DNA from: Actinomycetes bacterium
GTDB lineage: Bacteria; Actinomycetota; Acidimicrobiia; Acidimicrobiales; Acidimicrobiaceae
Assembly: GCA_021841935.1 (NCBI GenBank)
Contig: JAKCDL010000017.1
Location: 1 to 45,468, forward strand
Reading direction: 5' to 3'
DNA: 45,468 bases
Below are positions 8,635-17,993 of the stretch, piece after piece (position 1 is the first letter of the stretch; the number at the start of each line of letters is the position of its first letter). Both the position numbers and the translations under genes were made by a program. Below the pieces are notes generated by a model. The model did not search any database and was not told the DNA's origin. It saw only the letters and a program-made list of their open reading frames with translations.

Positions 8635-9540
8635 CTACGCAAAGCAGTAGCGAAGAACTCCCTGAAATGCATCGAGCCGATTTCCAGCTTGTGCAAATAT
8701 CGTCTTAGCGTTCGCCTCAAAGACCTCGCTCGTTACCTCTTCGCCACGGTGAGCAGGTAAACAGTGCATGAATATGGCATTTGAGTTGGCACTTGCCATC
8801 AACTTATCGTCAACTTGATAGATCGGCGAAAAGATACTGCGACGCTCATCGGCCTCCGCCTCTTCTCCCATCGAGATCCAAGTATCGCTATAGACTACTG
8901 AAGCTCCCGAGACTGCAGTCGTTGGCGAAGTGGTGAAAGATACTTCACCGAGTGAGGAGAGTAGATCGCGGCTCGACTTATCGAAGCTGTACTCCTCAGG
9001 GCTCGCAATCGAGACGAGAGCGCCGACCTTGAGCGCTGCTATCGCAAGAGAGAATGCGACGTTGTTCGAATCTCCAACATAGGCAATCTTTACTCCTTTA
9101 AACGAGTTAGCCAGGCCTAAAATATCGCTGATGGTGAGGAGGTCAGCTATAGCTTGACATGGATGACTCTTATCAGAGAGAAGGTTGACTATCGGAAGGC
9201 TGCGACCGATTCCATCTGTTGCGGCTACCATCCTCTCAAGAACACTGTGGCGAAATACACGAGCGGCGATCAATCTATGGTAGGTGGAGAGAGTCCTTGA
9301 GATATCCTCCGCTGACTCTCTGGTATCGATTCCAACCTCACTGTTTTGGATGTAAACAGGGTGGCCACCTAGTCGTTTGACGGCTACTTCGCACGAGTTG
9401 CGGGTCCTGAGCGATGGCTTTTCAAACACGAGTGCCACCGAGTCACCTTCACTAAATACCCTTCCTCCACGCCGAGAGAGGGTAAGGATCTCAAATATCT
9501 CGCCAGGCGCTACGTCTACTAAATCTAAAAAACTTCGCAT
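8635..9540 (-). CDS. argF: Ornithine carbamoyltransferase
   Basis: Forms citrulline from ornithine and carbamoyl phosphate. The carbamoyl-phosphate motif SLRTR is at about 43-47, HPCQ at about 126-129, the ornithine loop DTWISMGEE in the second half, and the catalytic HCLPAHRGEE near residue 260. Start chosen at the ATG at 9540 (301 residues); a TTG two codons upstream is possible. Length is usual for the anabolic enzyme. It lies between argD and argR. Confidence 0.97.
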   Translation of the reverse strand: MRSFLDLVDVAPGEIFEILTLSRRGGRVFSEGDSVALVFEKPSLRTRNSCEVAVKRLGGHPVYIQNSEVGIDTRESAEDISRTLSTYHRLIAARVFRHSVLERMVAATDGIGRSLPIVNLLSDKSHPCQAIADLLTISDILGLANSFKGVKIAYVGDSNNVAFSLAIAALKVGALVSIASPEEYSFDKSSRDLLSSLGEVSFTTSPTTAVSGASVVYSDTWISMGEEAEADERRSIFSPIYQVDDKLMASANSNAIFMHCLPAHRGEEVTSEVFEANAKTIFAQAGNRLDAFQGVLRYCFA

Positions 9541-9599
9541 TATCAACTCTCTACAAAATCATCGAGCAAAGAAAATAAGTCAGGCTCAAATCCCTACGA

Positions 9600-10823
9600 T
9601 CAGCTAGCTAGCTTGATCGCGTCACTTAGAATTCGCGTGGCCTCTTCAATCTCTTCGAGGCTAACCGTCAGTGGAGGAGCGAGGCGAATCGTAGATCCAC
9701 CGATTGGATTTACAATTAGCCCACCCTCTAGGGCGAGGCGTGCAACGATAGGTGCCTCTACGCCACTTACTTCAACCCCGATCAAAAGGCCGCGGCCACG
9801 TACCGTTTCGACTCCATCGATTCTCTCCAACCCCTTTGTCAACTCTGAACCCATCTCACGGGCTTTAGTTGGGGCGTCGATTTCAATCATTGCGATCAAT
9901 GTAGCAAGGGCACTTGCCGTAGCGAGAGGGTTTCCGCCATAGGTCGTGCCGTGGTCGCCAGCTATGAATGCATCGGCGACGCTTCTCCTTGCCCAAGTTG
10001 CACCAATTGGAAATCCAGATCCAAGCGCCTTTGCCATCACCACAATATCTGGGGCAATATCGTGAAAGCTAAAGTCGAACCAACTTCCACACCTTCCGAG
10101 CCCCGTCTGAACCTCGTCGAGAATCAGCAAAGTTTCGCTATCTTTCGTTACCTCTCGCAACGACCTGACAAAACCACTATCAAGAGGGCGAACTCCAGAT
10201 TCTCCCTGAATCGACTCGATAATCACAGCTGCAACTTCTCCGGTAGAAAGCAACCGCGAAACTGCCTCAATATCTCCAGCATCTACGTGATTGAAGCCGG
10301 GTACGACAGGTTCGAAGGCCTCTTTTTTGCCAGGTTGAGCCGTTGCACTCAGTGCACCGAAGGTTCGTCCGTGAAAGGCTCCGTTGATAGTTATAAATTG
10401 GTAGCGACCAAAGCCTTGTCGCCGACGAGCCAACTTGATCGCAGCCTCCATGGCTTCAGCACCTGAGTTGGAGAAGAAGACCTTTCCTCTCTCGTGAGTA
10501 GGTGTCACCGATGAGATAAGTTGATCTAAAAGAAAGGCGACCTTGGGGCCGTTTTCATTGGCAAAGAAGTTGGAGGTATGCATTAACTTTTGGGCTTGAG
10601 TAGCTATCGCGTTGACGACCGACGGATAGCTATGTCCGAGCGAAGTAACTGCAATTCCTGACAGAAAGTCAAGTACCCGACTTCCATCTTCTCTAAAGAG
10701 GTACGATCCTTCCCCCTGCACAAAGGCGTCCCTTGGTAGGCCATAATTTGCCATGAGGTAGTCAATGGTGCCACTCATAGCCTCTACACCTTTGACTTCC
10801 TCTAAAAGTCTCTTGTAGTCCAT
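9600..10823 (-). CDS. argD: Acetylornithine aminotransferase
   Basis: A PLP-dependent class III aminotransferase that converts N-acetylglutamate semialdehyde to N-acetylornithine. The PLP-binding segment LILDEVQTGLGR (Asp at about 236) and the Schiff-base Lys in VMAKALGSGFPIGA (about 265) are intact, as is SNSGAEAMEAAIKLAR. I choose the ATG at 10823 (407 residues), because AGGAGGG lies just before it; the frame stays open for 13 more codons upstream but without a site. It may also serve lysine synthesis as succinyl-diaminopimelate aminotransferase, as in other bacteria. Confidence 0.96.
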   Translation of the reverse strand: MDYKRLLEEVKGVEAMSGTIDYLMANYGLPRDAFVQGEGSYLFREDGSRVLDFLSGIAVTSLGHSYPSVVNAIATQAQKLMHTSNFFANENGPKVAFLLDQLISSVTPTHERGKVFFSNSGAEAMEAAIKLARRRQGFGRYQFITINGAFHGRTFGALSATAQPGKKEAFEPVVPGFNHVDAGDIEAVSRLLSTGEVAAVIIESIQGESGVRPLDSGFVRSLREVTKDSETLLILDEVQTGLGRCGSWFDFSFHDIAPDIVVMAKALGSGFPIGATWARRSVADAFIAGDHGTTYGGNPLATASALATLIAMIEIDAPTKAREMGSELTKGLERIDGVETVRGRGLLIGVEVSGVEAPIVARLALEGGLIVNPIGGSTIRLAPPLTVSLEEIEEATRILSDAIKLAS

Positions 10824-10944
10824 CGTCCCTCCTATGGGATCCGTCGATGAATCATCTTCCAACTTCGATACTTAGACGAAGCGATAATTCAAAGTTTCTC
10901 AAAGATTGCCACTCCACGGGGATTGCCCCAGAAAGAGGTATTTG

Positions 10945-11841
10945 CTACTCAACTATCTCCACTTGGGTGACCATCGTTCCAATGCCGAGCTCGGTAAAGA
11001 TCTCAATCAAGAGGCTATGGGCTATTCTCCCGTCGAGGATGTGCGCGGCAGTTACCCCCTGATCCAATGCGTCACAACAACTCTCAAGCTTTGGGATCAT
11101 TCCTTCGCTTATCGCCGGTGATCCGAGAAGCTCTCGCAACTTGTCCAAGTTCATCCTTCTAATTAACGAGCTTGGGTCGGGATAGTTAGAGTAGATTCCT
11201 TCGATATTGGTAAGGTATATCAACTTCTCCGCCCGTAGGGCACCGGCGATAGCACCTGCTACCACGTCAGCATTTATGTTGTAGGCTTGACCCTCCTCGT
11301 CGTGTGCAACTGTTGCAATAACTGGAATCAGCCCCTGAGCAAGCAGCCTCTCGATAAGGGTGGGGTCAACGTCTTTCACTTTGCCAACAAAGCCAAGGTC
11401 ACCATCGGCACGCTCCACATCGATAAGCCCAGCGTCACCGCCACTAATTCCAACGGCAAGCGGAGCGAGGGAATTGATAGCTCCAACTATCTCGGGGTTC
11501 ATCTTTCCAAGTAGTACCATCTGTGCAACCTCAAGGGTCTCAGAGTCGGTAACACGTAGACCACCAACAAATTGGCTCTCGATTCCCAGTCGATTTAGCA
11601 TCTGGCCAATCTGGGGGCCACCACCGTGAACGATGACGACTCTGATTCCTACAGAGGAGAGTGCCACTACATCCTGGGCAAAGGAAGTAAGTGCGCTCTT
11701 CTCATCGCCTCCGGCTATCGCATTGCCTCCGTACTTGATAACAAAGGTCGCCCCCTGAAAGCGGCGCATGTAGGTGATCGCCTCTATTAGAACCGACGAT
11801 CTAAGTTGCGCATCTTCGAAATCTGCCACTTTCACATCCAA
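10945..11841 (-). CDS. argB: Acetylglutamate kinase
   Basis: Phosphorylates N-acetylglutamate; a member of the amino acid kinase family. The phosphate-binding KYGGNA is near residue 40 and HGGGPQIGQML near 75. The Ala/Gly-rich nucleotide domain follows, with NINADVVAGAIAGALRAEKLIYLTN. An N-terminal helix before the kinase core is present, as in arginine-inhibited hexameric enzymes, so feedback inhibition is plausible but inferred. The start is uncertain: TTG at 11841, with a GTG two codons later. It sits between argJ and argD, with 132 bases before it. Confidence 0.96.
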   Translation of the reverse strand: MDVKVADFEDAQLRSSVLIEAITYMRRFQGATFVIKYGGNAIAGGDEKSALTSFAQDVVALSSVGIRVVIVHGGGPQIGQMLNRLGIESQFVGGLRVTDSETLEVAQMVLLGKMNPEIVGAINSLAPLAVGISGGDAGLIDVERADGDLGFVGKVKDVDPTLIERLLAQGLIPVIATVAHDEEGQAYNINADVVAGAIAGALRAEKLIYLTNIEGIYSNYPDPSSLIRRMNLDKLRELLGSPAISEGMIPKLESCCDALDQGVTAAHILDGRIAHSLLIEIFTELGIGTMVTQVEIVE

Positions 11842-11973
11842 ATCATTCTCTACGGTAAATGCTCTTGTTCACCCGGTTTGATCCATACGGTCGATCTTGA
11901 AACAAAATCTGGCCAACTTGCCAGATTGAAGGAGATCTCGTCTCCTCGTCGACCTAGCTGCGATCGAGCGCGC

Positions 11974-13146
11974 CTATGAGGTCCCCATGTTTTCATCTAC
12001 ATAGGCGTGGGTAAGATCAGCAGTGATTATCGCACCTTCAGCGATACCGTCGTCGACGTCGATGTAGATAGAGAACTCTCTAGCCGCCACTACTTCTTTG
12101 ACTTGGTCGCGATCGTATTCAACTTCGTGCCCCTCTTCAAAGACGACGACTGGTCCGTATGTGATCGACACCTTGTCGATGTCGAGGTCGATACCTGCGG
12201 TTCCAACCTCAGAGAGGATCCTCCCAAAGTAAGGGTCCTCTCCATAAAATGAACACTTGACAAGGGACGACTCTGCCACCTTACGGGCGATCGCTAATGC
12301 GTCATCTTCACTCTTTGCCCCCGTAACAACCACCTCGACTAACTTCGTAGCTCCCTCTGCATCGAAGACTATCTGCCTCGCCAACGAGCTGCAAATAACA
12401 TCAAGAGCCATCTGAAGCAGTGATATCTCTAATACCTTTCCTGACTTTCCTGAAGCTAGAGCAAAGACTGTGTCATTTGTAGAGGTACAGCCATCGATCG
12501 TTATTCGGTTGAAGGTCTTATCCACCGCTCTTCGCAGGGCATCACCGAGGACTTCACTAGAGACCTGGGCATCTGTAGTGATGAGGGCCAGCATCGTAGC
12601 CATATTCGGAGCGATCATCGCAGCGCCCTTTGCGATCGAACCAAACCTGACTCCGTCGATCTCAAATTCAGCCGTCTTGGCATAGGTATCGGTGGTCATA
12701 ATCGCCTTAGCAGCCTCATAGGCGCTATCGCTACCACTACCCAGAGACGAAACACAGGCTGGAATTCCAGAGACGAGACGCTCTATCGGCATCGCAATGC
12801 CAATCAACCCCGTGGATGCGACAAGTAGAAGATCTGGCTTTACGCCTAAATTCTCGCCAAGGGTAACAAGAGAAGCCAGAGCGTCGGCGTCGCCCCTTTT
12901 ACCGTTAGCCGCGTTGGCATTGCCACTCGTCATAAGCACGCCCACTGCACTGCCACCGCTGCTCTCTAGGTTTTTTCTTGAGAGTTTCACCGGCGAAGCG
13001 GCGGCTAAATTGGTTGTAAAGGTTGCAGCCGCTACAACAGGTTCAAGATCCTCAGAGACGATGAGGGCTGCATCTAGACGACCACCATCTTTTATCCCTA
13101 CTGCTGTTCCTGAAGCTTTGAAACCCTTTGGGAAGGTAACACTCAT
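11974..13146 (-). CDS. argJ: Glutamate N-acetyltransferase / ornithine acetyltransferase
   Basis: Transfers acetyl from acetylornithine to glutamate, making the arginine pathway cyclic, and in bifunctional forms also uses acetyl-CoA. The 390-residue precursor contains the self-cleavage site in APNMATML, with the new N-terminal nucleophile T184. TSGNANAANG and TTDTYAKTAE are also conserved. The C-terminus ends in the usual DENMGTS-like sequence. ATG start, four bases inside the end of argC, which implies translational coupling. The genome may not need a separate argA or argE if it is bifunctional; that cannot be seen here. Confidence 0.97.
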   Translation of the reverse strand: MSVTFPKGFKASGTAVGIKDGGRLDAALIVSEDLEPVVAAATFTTNLAAASPVKLSRKNLESSGGSAVGVLMTSGNANAANGKRGDADALASLVTLGENLGVKPDLLLVASTGLIGIAMPIERLVSGIPACVSSLGSGSDSAYEAAKAIMTTDTYAKTAEFEIDGVRFGSIAKGAAMIAPNMATMLALITTDAQVSSEVLGDALRRAVDKTFNRITIDGCTSTNDTVFALASGKSGKVLEISLLQMALDVICSSLARQIVFDAEGATKLVEVVVTGAKSEDDALAIARKVAESSLVKCSFYGEDPYFGRILSEVGTAGIDLDIDKVSITYGPVVVFEEGHEVEYDRDQVKEVVAAREFSIYIDVDDGIAEGAIITADLTHAYVDENMGTS

Positions 13147-14228
13147 GGGATTAAACTCACTTTCGATAGCCCTAACTCTTCATCGAATCCAAGTGCAACG
13201 TTTGCGCTTTGTATCGCTTGCCCTGCGGCACCCTTTACCAGGTTGTCAATTGCCGAGATTGCCAAAACTTTATTGGTCGTCCCATCGTAGAAGTAGCTGA
13301 TCTCAGCCCTATTGGTACCAAGGACGCTCTTTGTCATCGGGCTACTGCCCGACCTTCTGATATCAACAAAGGGCGATGCCGAATAGAACTCTTTCATCGC
13401 TCCCGAGATGATTTCGCCGACCTGCATCGCACTTGGAGTATCGTCGACTCCATTTATCCCCACTGCCTCTAGCCACTGTGGATTGAATTGCGCATATGTT
13501 TTAGCGAGGATACCTCGAACCATAGGAACGACCTGTGGCATAAAGAGAAGATCGGTGCCTATATTTTGAGCAATCTCAGGGCGGTGTCGATGCGTTCCGA
13601 TGCCATAAGCAAATGAAGAGGAGTCGATCTCAGAGAATAAATTGGCTACATTAGCCCCCCTACCCGCTCCACTTATTCCACTTAGCGCATCTGCTACGAT
13701 TCCATCATTTGTAACTACCCCTAGATCAAGGAGGGGAAAGAGCGCCAAGGTTACGGCGGTAACGTAACAGCCAGGACTTGCGATCAATCTAGCTGACGAG
13801 ATCGAACCGCGATTTAGCTCTACGAGGCCATAGACCGCCTCGTCGAGCAAGGATAACTCAGTATGAGAAAAGTTGTAGTAGCGATCATAGAGAGTTGGAT
13901 CCTTCAGACGAAAGTCGGCGGAAAGATCTACAACTAATCGCAATGAGTCGATAATCTTAGGAACGACTTGGATAGCTTGACCATTTGGCATGGCCATAAA
14001 GGCCACCTCTACGCCACCTCTATTGACCATTGTGATCAGGTCTTCGTTAGAGACAAATTCAATTTGCGATACTTCGCTAAATCCGAGGTGGGGATATAAT
14101 TCGCCAATGGTCGAACCCACATTCGAATTAGCAGAGGCGCCCGTTAGTTCAAAGAATGGGTGCACCAGGATTGAGCGAATTAACTCCGCTCCTCCGTAGC
14201 CCGATGCACCGAAGATAACTACTTTCAC
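13143..14228 (-). CDS. argC: N-acetyl-gamma-glutamyl-phosphate reductase
   Basis: Reduces N-acetylglutamyl phosphate to the semialdehyde with NADPH. The Rossmann motif GASGYGGAELIR is at 7-18 and the catalytic Cys is C154 in SPGCYVTA. The later GISGAGRGA and GTHRHRPEI segments match the family. It is the first gene of the arg operon and starts with GTG. A TATAGT element ends seven bases before the GTG and there is no well-spaced Shine-Dalgarno site, so the mRNA may be leaderless. Length is normal at 361 residues. Confidence 0.97.
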   Translation of the reverse strand: MKVVIFGASGYGGAELIRSILVHPFFELTGASANSNVGSTIGELYPHLGFSEVSQIEFVSNEDLITMVNRGGVEVAFMAMPNGQAIQVVPKIIDSLRLVVDLSADFRLKDPTLYDRYYNFSHTELSLLDEAVYGLVELNRGSISSARLIASPGCYVTAVTLALFPLLDLGVVTNDGIVADALSGISGAGRGANVANLFSEIDSSSFAYGIGTHRHRPEIAQNIGTDLLFMPQVVPMVRGILAKTYAQFNPQWLEAVGINGVDDTPSAMQVGEIISGAMKEFYSASPFVDIRRSGSSPMTKSVLGTNRAEISYFYDGTTNKVLAISAIDNLVKGAAGQAIQSANVALGFDEELGLSKVSLIP

Positions 14229-14293
14229 CTTTAAAACTATACACTATAATGAATAAAAAAAGGGGCAAATATTCACTGCAATGTATAAATTTA
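14229..14293 (-). promoter_or_regulatory. Arginine operon promoter with possible ArgR half-sites
   Basis: Read on the minus strand, TATAGT occurs twice (14248-14243 and 14241-14236) as candidate -10 elements. TTTGCC lies 16 bases before the first. TGAAT/ATTCA half-sites of the ARG-box type occur on the plus strand as TGAAT near 14250 and ATTCA near 14271, one on each side of a run of A. ArgR encoded in the operon is the expected regulator. A perfect ATAAATTTAT palindrome lies directly after the pheT stop (14285-14294). The operator assignment is inference. Confidence 0.45.
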
Positions 14294-16708
14294 TTACTCG
14301 CGCAGCTTTCCTAATCCGCTTTGATGAATCGCCTCAATCGCATTCAGGCGAGCACTTCTAATTTCAGCCTCGGTGAGGGTATGGTCCATTGAGACCACCT
14401 GAACTCTGAACGTCAGTGACCTGGCAAGCACCTTAATTGAGTCTCCGGTATAGGAGTCGATCAACGCAACAGTTGGATTGTAACCAGATATTGATCGCAC
14501 GATAAGGTTTTCAAGTTCAATTGCCAATTGATCACTTGCGACCTCAAAAGATAGATCAAAGTCTGCAGCTGGATAGATCGAGGGGGTAATTGGTCGTCGC
14601 AGATCAGCTTGCCGATACGCAGTGGCCTCCAGGTCGAATTCAATGTATCCAACACGACCATTAGGGAGAACTCCAGTTAGATCTTCTATTGCGAAGCGAT
14701 TCAACTCTCCGACGAAGCCAACGACGCTATCGCCACTTCGCATCACTAACGATCGACCTGGGTGGACCCCTATAAATCCAGCCTCGAGAAGTGCTTCGCT
14801 ATCGCTCGCCCGCGACAACGATATGGCATCGAAGAATCCGAAGTACTCTGCCAAGTCTCGATAGATAGCAAATGGTGAGGTCTCCTCTGCAAGGAGAAAA
14901 AGAGCACCGAAGCGTTCGCTCTCACGGGGCAAGAGTTCGCCAGCAACTGGCATGGAGAAGACCTTTCCCACTTCGAAGAGGTGGATCACATCCTCGCGGC
15001 GATTTTGATTTGAAATTAGAGCCTTGGCAAGGCCCACCGATAGGGATCGTCGCAAAGTTGACTCTTCTACAGTCATCGGGTTCTTAACCCTGATCGCCTC
15101 AGTCGAATCGCCCATCTTTGCCATATCATTTGGAGCTAGAAGGGTGGAGGTCCAGGCCTCGTAGAAGCCCCGCGCAACCATGTAACCGATTATTTCTCGA
15201 CGTCGGCGCTGCTTCGGTGAAATTCTACCGACACGATCGTTAGTTAATTTTTGACGCGTTATGTTTTGGTAACCAAAGGTACGTGCGAACTCTTCAACCA
15301 CGTCGGCAGCTATCTTAACATCCGGCCTATTTGTAGGTGGCGTTACCCTCATGGTCGTCTCGTCGTATGAGATTTCAAATCCAAGGCGGCGCAATTTACT
15401 CGAGACCTGATCGAGGTCGATCTCCATTCCGAGCCTTTCAGCAACGTACGACCTCGGTAACGTAACTTCAATTCGAGGTACCTCTCGCTCAACTACTTCG
15501 ATGTAGAGGGGGTCGGTTCCCGCCAAATACGAAAATCTACCTATCGCAAATTCGCAAATAGCCAGATCAACGCCGCGTTCGAAGCGATGCGAGGCTTCGC
15601 TACGAAGACCAAGGCGCTTTGAGGTCTTAGCAATAAGATCTGGCCTAAAAGAGGCCACTTCGAGCAGCATCGACGTACTCGAGTCATCGATCTCACTCGA
15701 CTGTCCTCCCATGACCCCCGCGATGCTAAGTAAAGTGCCATCGGGATCAGCTATCACCAGGTCATAGGAGCCATCGATCGAATCGGAGGCTCCTTTCAAC
15801 TTTCGAACTTGTCCATCTAGGGTCTGGAGCTCCTCACCACTACTAGCAACCCGAACTCGAACTCTCCCACCCTTGACTTTGTCACCGTCAAAGGGGTGGG
15901 TTGGTTGGCCGATTTCAAGCATCAAATAGTTTGATATATCTACCGATGGAGAGATCGATCTCATTCCTACGAGCTCGAGTCGATTTGCGATCTTACGATC
16001 TCGCACCACCTTCGATAGGTCAAACTTCGCAAGGCGAAGGCTATTGGCACCCTCTACTAGATACTCAGAGGGAAGCTCGCGTCGCTCAATTGTTGAAAGA
16101 TCTGAAATCTCAGGGAATTTGAAGTCGATGCCGAAGAACACCGCTAATTCCCTCGCTACTCCCATGTGGCAATTTGCATCAGGGCGGTTCGCCTCGATAG
16201 CAAGGTCAATGATTACGTCGGAGTCGATACCGAGAGTTGAGGCTAGATCGTCGCCCGGCGCTATGCCTTCGCTCTTTAGGATGAGAAGTCCGTCGTAATC
16301 GCTTCCAAGTCCAAGCTCACGTGCCGAACAGAGCATTCCATTCGATTCAACTCCGCGCATCTTCCTTTTAGCTATGGCAAAGTTTCCTGGAAGCGTAACT
16401 CCAGGGCGAGCTAAAGGTACGAAATCTCCCTCTTGGAAGTTGAAGGCGCCACATACGATCTGCTCCAAGGAGCCACTTCCACCATCGACCATTATTCGTC
16501 TAATTCGATCGGCGCCCTCGATTGAGTGAATCTCAACTACCTTTACGGCTACAACGCCATCAAGTCCTTCTCCGACCCGCTCTACCCCTTCAACTACTAG
16601 CCCTAATCCATTGGCGGCTGCAACAACCTTTTCGACCACCGCATCTATTGAATCGGCTAGTCCATAAAAGTCAGCAAATTCATTCAGCCACGAAAGAAGT
16701 ACCTTCAT
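14294..16708 (-). CDS. pheT: Phenylalanyl-tRNA synthetase beta subunit
   Basis: The large subunit of the alpha2-beta2 enzyme that charges tRNA-Phe. It has 804 residues from the ATG at 16708; a TTG two codons earlier is less likely. Domains in order: the OB-fold tRNA-binding domain (about 45-150, with CGAFNFQEGDFVPLARPG), B3/B4 editing domain (about 215-385), B5 domain (about 400-470, with NRPDVKIAADVVEEFAR), the catalytic-like core, and the C-terminal anticodon-binding FDX-ACB domain (about 710-804). It follows pheS by about 50 bases and precedes argC by 65. Confidence 0.97.
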   Translation of the reverse strand: MKVLLSWLNEFADFYGLADSIDAVVEKVVAAANGLGLVVEGVERVGEGLDGVVAVKVVEIHSIEGADRIRRIMVDGGSGSLEQIVCGAFNFQEGDFVPLARPGVTLPGNFAIAKRKMRGVESNGMLCSARELGLGSDYDGLLILKSEGIAPGDDLASTLGIDSDVIIDLAIEANRPDANCHMGVARELAVFFGIDFKFPEISDLSTIERRELPSEYLVEGANSLRLAKFDLSKVVRDRKIANRLELVGMRSISPSVDISNYLMLEIGQPTHPFDGDKVKGGRVRVRVASSGEELQTLDGQVRKLKGASDSIDGSYDLVIADPDGTLLSIAGVMGGQSSEIDDSSTSMLLEVASFRPDLIAKTSKRLGLRSEASHRFERGVDLAICEFAIGRFSYLAGTDPLYIEVVEREVPRIEVTLPRSYVAERLGMEIDLDQVSSKLRRLGFEISYDETTMRVTPPTNRPDVKIAADVVEEFARTFGYQNITRQKLTNDRVGRISPKQRRRREIIGYMVARGFYEAWTSTLLAPNDMAKMGDSTEAIRVKNPMTVEESTLRRSLSVGLAKALISNQNRREDVIHLFEVGKVFSMPVAGELLPRESERFGALFLLAEETSPFAIYRDLAEYFGFFDAISLSRASDSEALLEAGFIGVHPGRSLVMRSGDSVVGFVGELNRFAIEDLTGVLPNGRVGYIEFDLEATAYRQADLRRPITPSIYPAADFDLSFEVASDQLAIELENLIVRSISGYNPTVALIDSYTGDSIKVLARSLTFRVQVVSMDHTLTEAEIRSARLNAIEAIHQSGLGKLRE

Positions 16709-16757
16709 CGTCAATCCAATCTTAAAAAATTTAAAGTCTCTGCTAGTTTTTGAGGAG

Positions 16758-17810
16758 TTAAATGGTCTTCATGTAGCGAAGGTCGTTTTCAGTCAAAATC
16801 CTCATATCCGCTATCTCATCACGCATCTGGGTAAGTCGGTCAATTCCAAATCCAAATGCAAAACCGCTATAGGTCTCTGGGTCTAATCCAGCAGCTCGAA
16901 GAACATTTGGATGGACCATGCCACAGCCTCCTAGCTCAATCCAACCCGTGTTAGAGCAAGTTCGGCAACCCTGGCCCCTGCAGATAGTGCAAGTAACCTC
17001 AAATTCGGCAGACGGCTCTGTGAATGGAAAGTAGGCAGGGCGTAACCTAGCGTTCATATCTGGACCAAAGTAGGCCTTTGTAAATGTCTCGATGGTGGAG
17101 GCTAAGTGTCCAAAGGTTATTCCTCGGTCTACCACTAGCCCTTCGATCTGGTGAAAACCAATAGTATGACGAGCATCGGCAGTATCGCGGCGATATACCC
17201 GACCTGGCATAACCGCATAGATCGGTGGGGTCTGACTTTGCATTACCCTTATTTGAACCGGAGATGTGTGGGTTCTGAGAACAACTTGGTCTTCACCCTC
17301 TAAATCGAGGTAGAAGCTGTCCTGACCATCACGTGCTGGATGAAACTTAGGGATATTGAGTGCTTCGAAGTTATACCACTCGCTCTCTGCTTCGGGCCCC
17401 TCTTCAACGCTAAAGCCCATTCCAACGAAGATATCCTCCAACTCTATGCGAGTTCGAGATACAGGGTGAATTCGCCCGGAGCTTCGATAGAGGCGCCTAG
17501 GAATAGCCGTTGGGTCATTTACATCCGTCGCGATTATCGTTGCTCGCTCCGCTTGGCGCACCTTAGGATACAGGTCATCGACCGTCGCCTCGATGCGATC
17601 TCTAACTGCATTTATAAGTTCGCCTGCGCTAGGGCGAAGAGAGGCCTCGATCTGCCCCAGTTGTCTATACAGAAGGGCGACCTTACCCTTCTTTCCCACA
17701 AAATCACTCTTCAACTGATCGATCGCCACAAGAGAAGTTGCGCCAACTACTCGTTGGTCAAATTCACTACTGATCTCTGCTAGCACCGTCGATAATTGGG
17801 AAAGATCCAT
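16758..17810 (-). CDS. pheS: Phenylalanyl-tRNA synthetase alpha subunit
   Basis: The catalytic class II subunit, 350 residues. The N-terminal coiled-coil region (1-100) is followed by motif 1 (GFSVEEGPEAESEWYNFEAL), motif 2 (VVLRTHTSPVQIRVM) and motif 3 near the end (FAFGFGIDRLTQMR). A four-Cys cluster, C-x2-C-x4-C-x2-C, lies before the last motif, as in many bacterial PheS proteins. The ATG has GAGGTGA five bases upstream. Unlike in many actinobacteria, a divergent membrane-protein gene separates it from the upstream rRNA methyltransferase gene, so it must have its own promoter in 17811-17993. Confidence 0.97.
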   Translation of the reverse strand: MDLSQLSTVLAEISSEFDQRVVGATSLVAIDQLKSDFVGKKGKVALLYRQLGQIEASLRPSAGELINAVRDRIEATVDDLYPKVRQAERATIIATDVNDPTAIPRRLYRSSGRIHPVSRTRIELEDIFVGMGFSVEEGPEAESEWYNFEALNIPKFHPARDGQDSFYLDLEGEDQVVLRTHTSPVQIRVMQSQTPPIYAVMPGRVYRRDTADARHTIGFHQIEGLVVDRGITFGHLASTIETFTKAYFGPDMNARLRPAYFPFTEPSAEFEVTCTICRGQGCRTCSNTGWIELGGCGMVHPNVLRAAGLDPETYSGFAFGFGIDRLTQMRDEIADMRILTENDLRYMKTI

Positions 17811-17993
17811 AAATTCACCTCAATGAAATTTCTCGACTAGATCCTAAACGCCATCTCTATTTAGCAAGATTCGCGATTAATATTTCCCAAACGAAGATGC
17901 TCCGTACACAGTGGTTCACATAACGCGCTTAGTATCTAAGAAATCCCACCAAACTACTAAATCTCAGTACGAGCAACATGCAAGGAAATTCAT

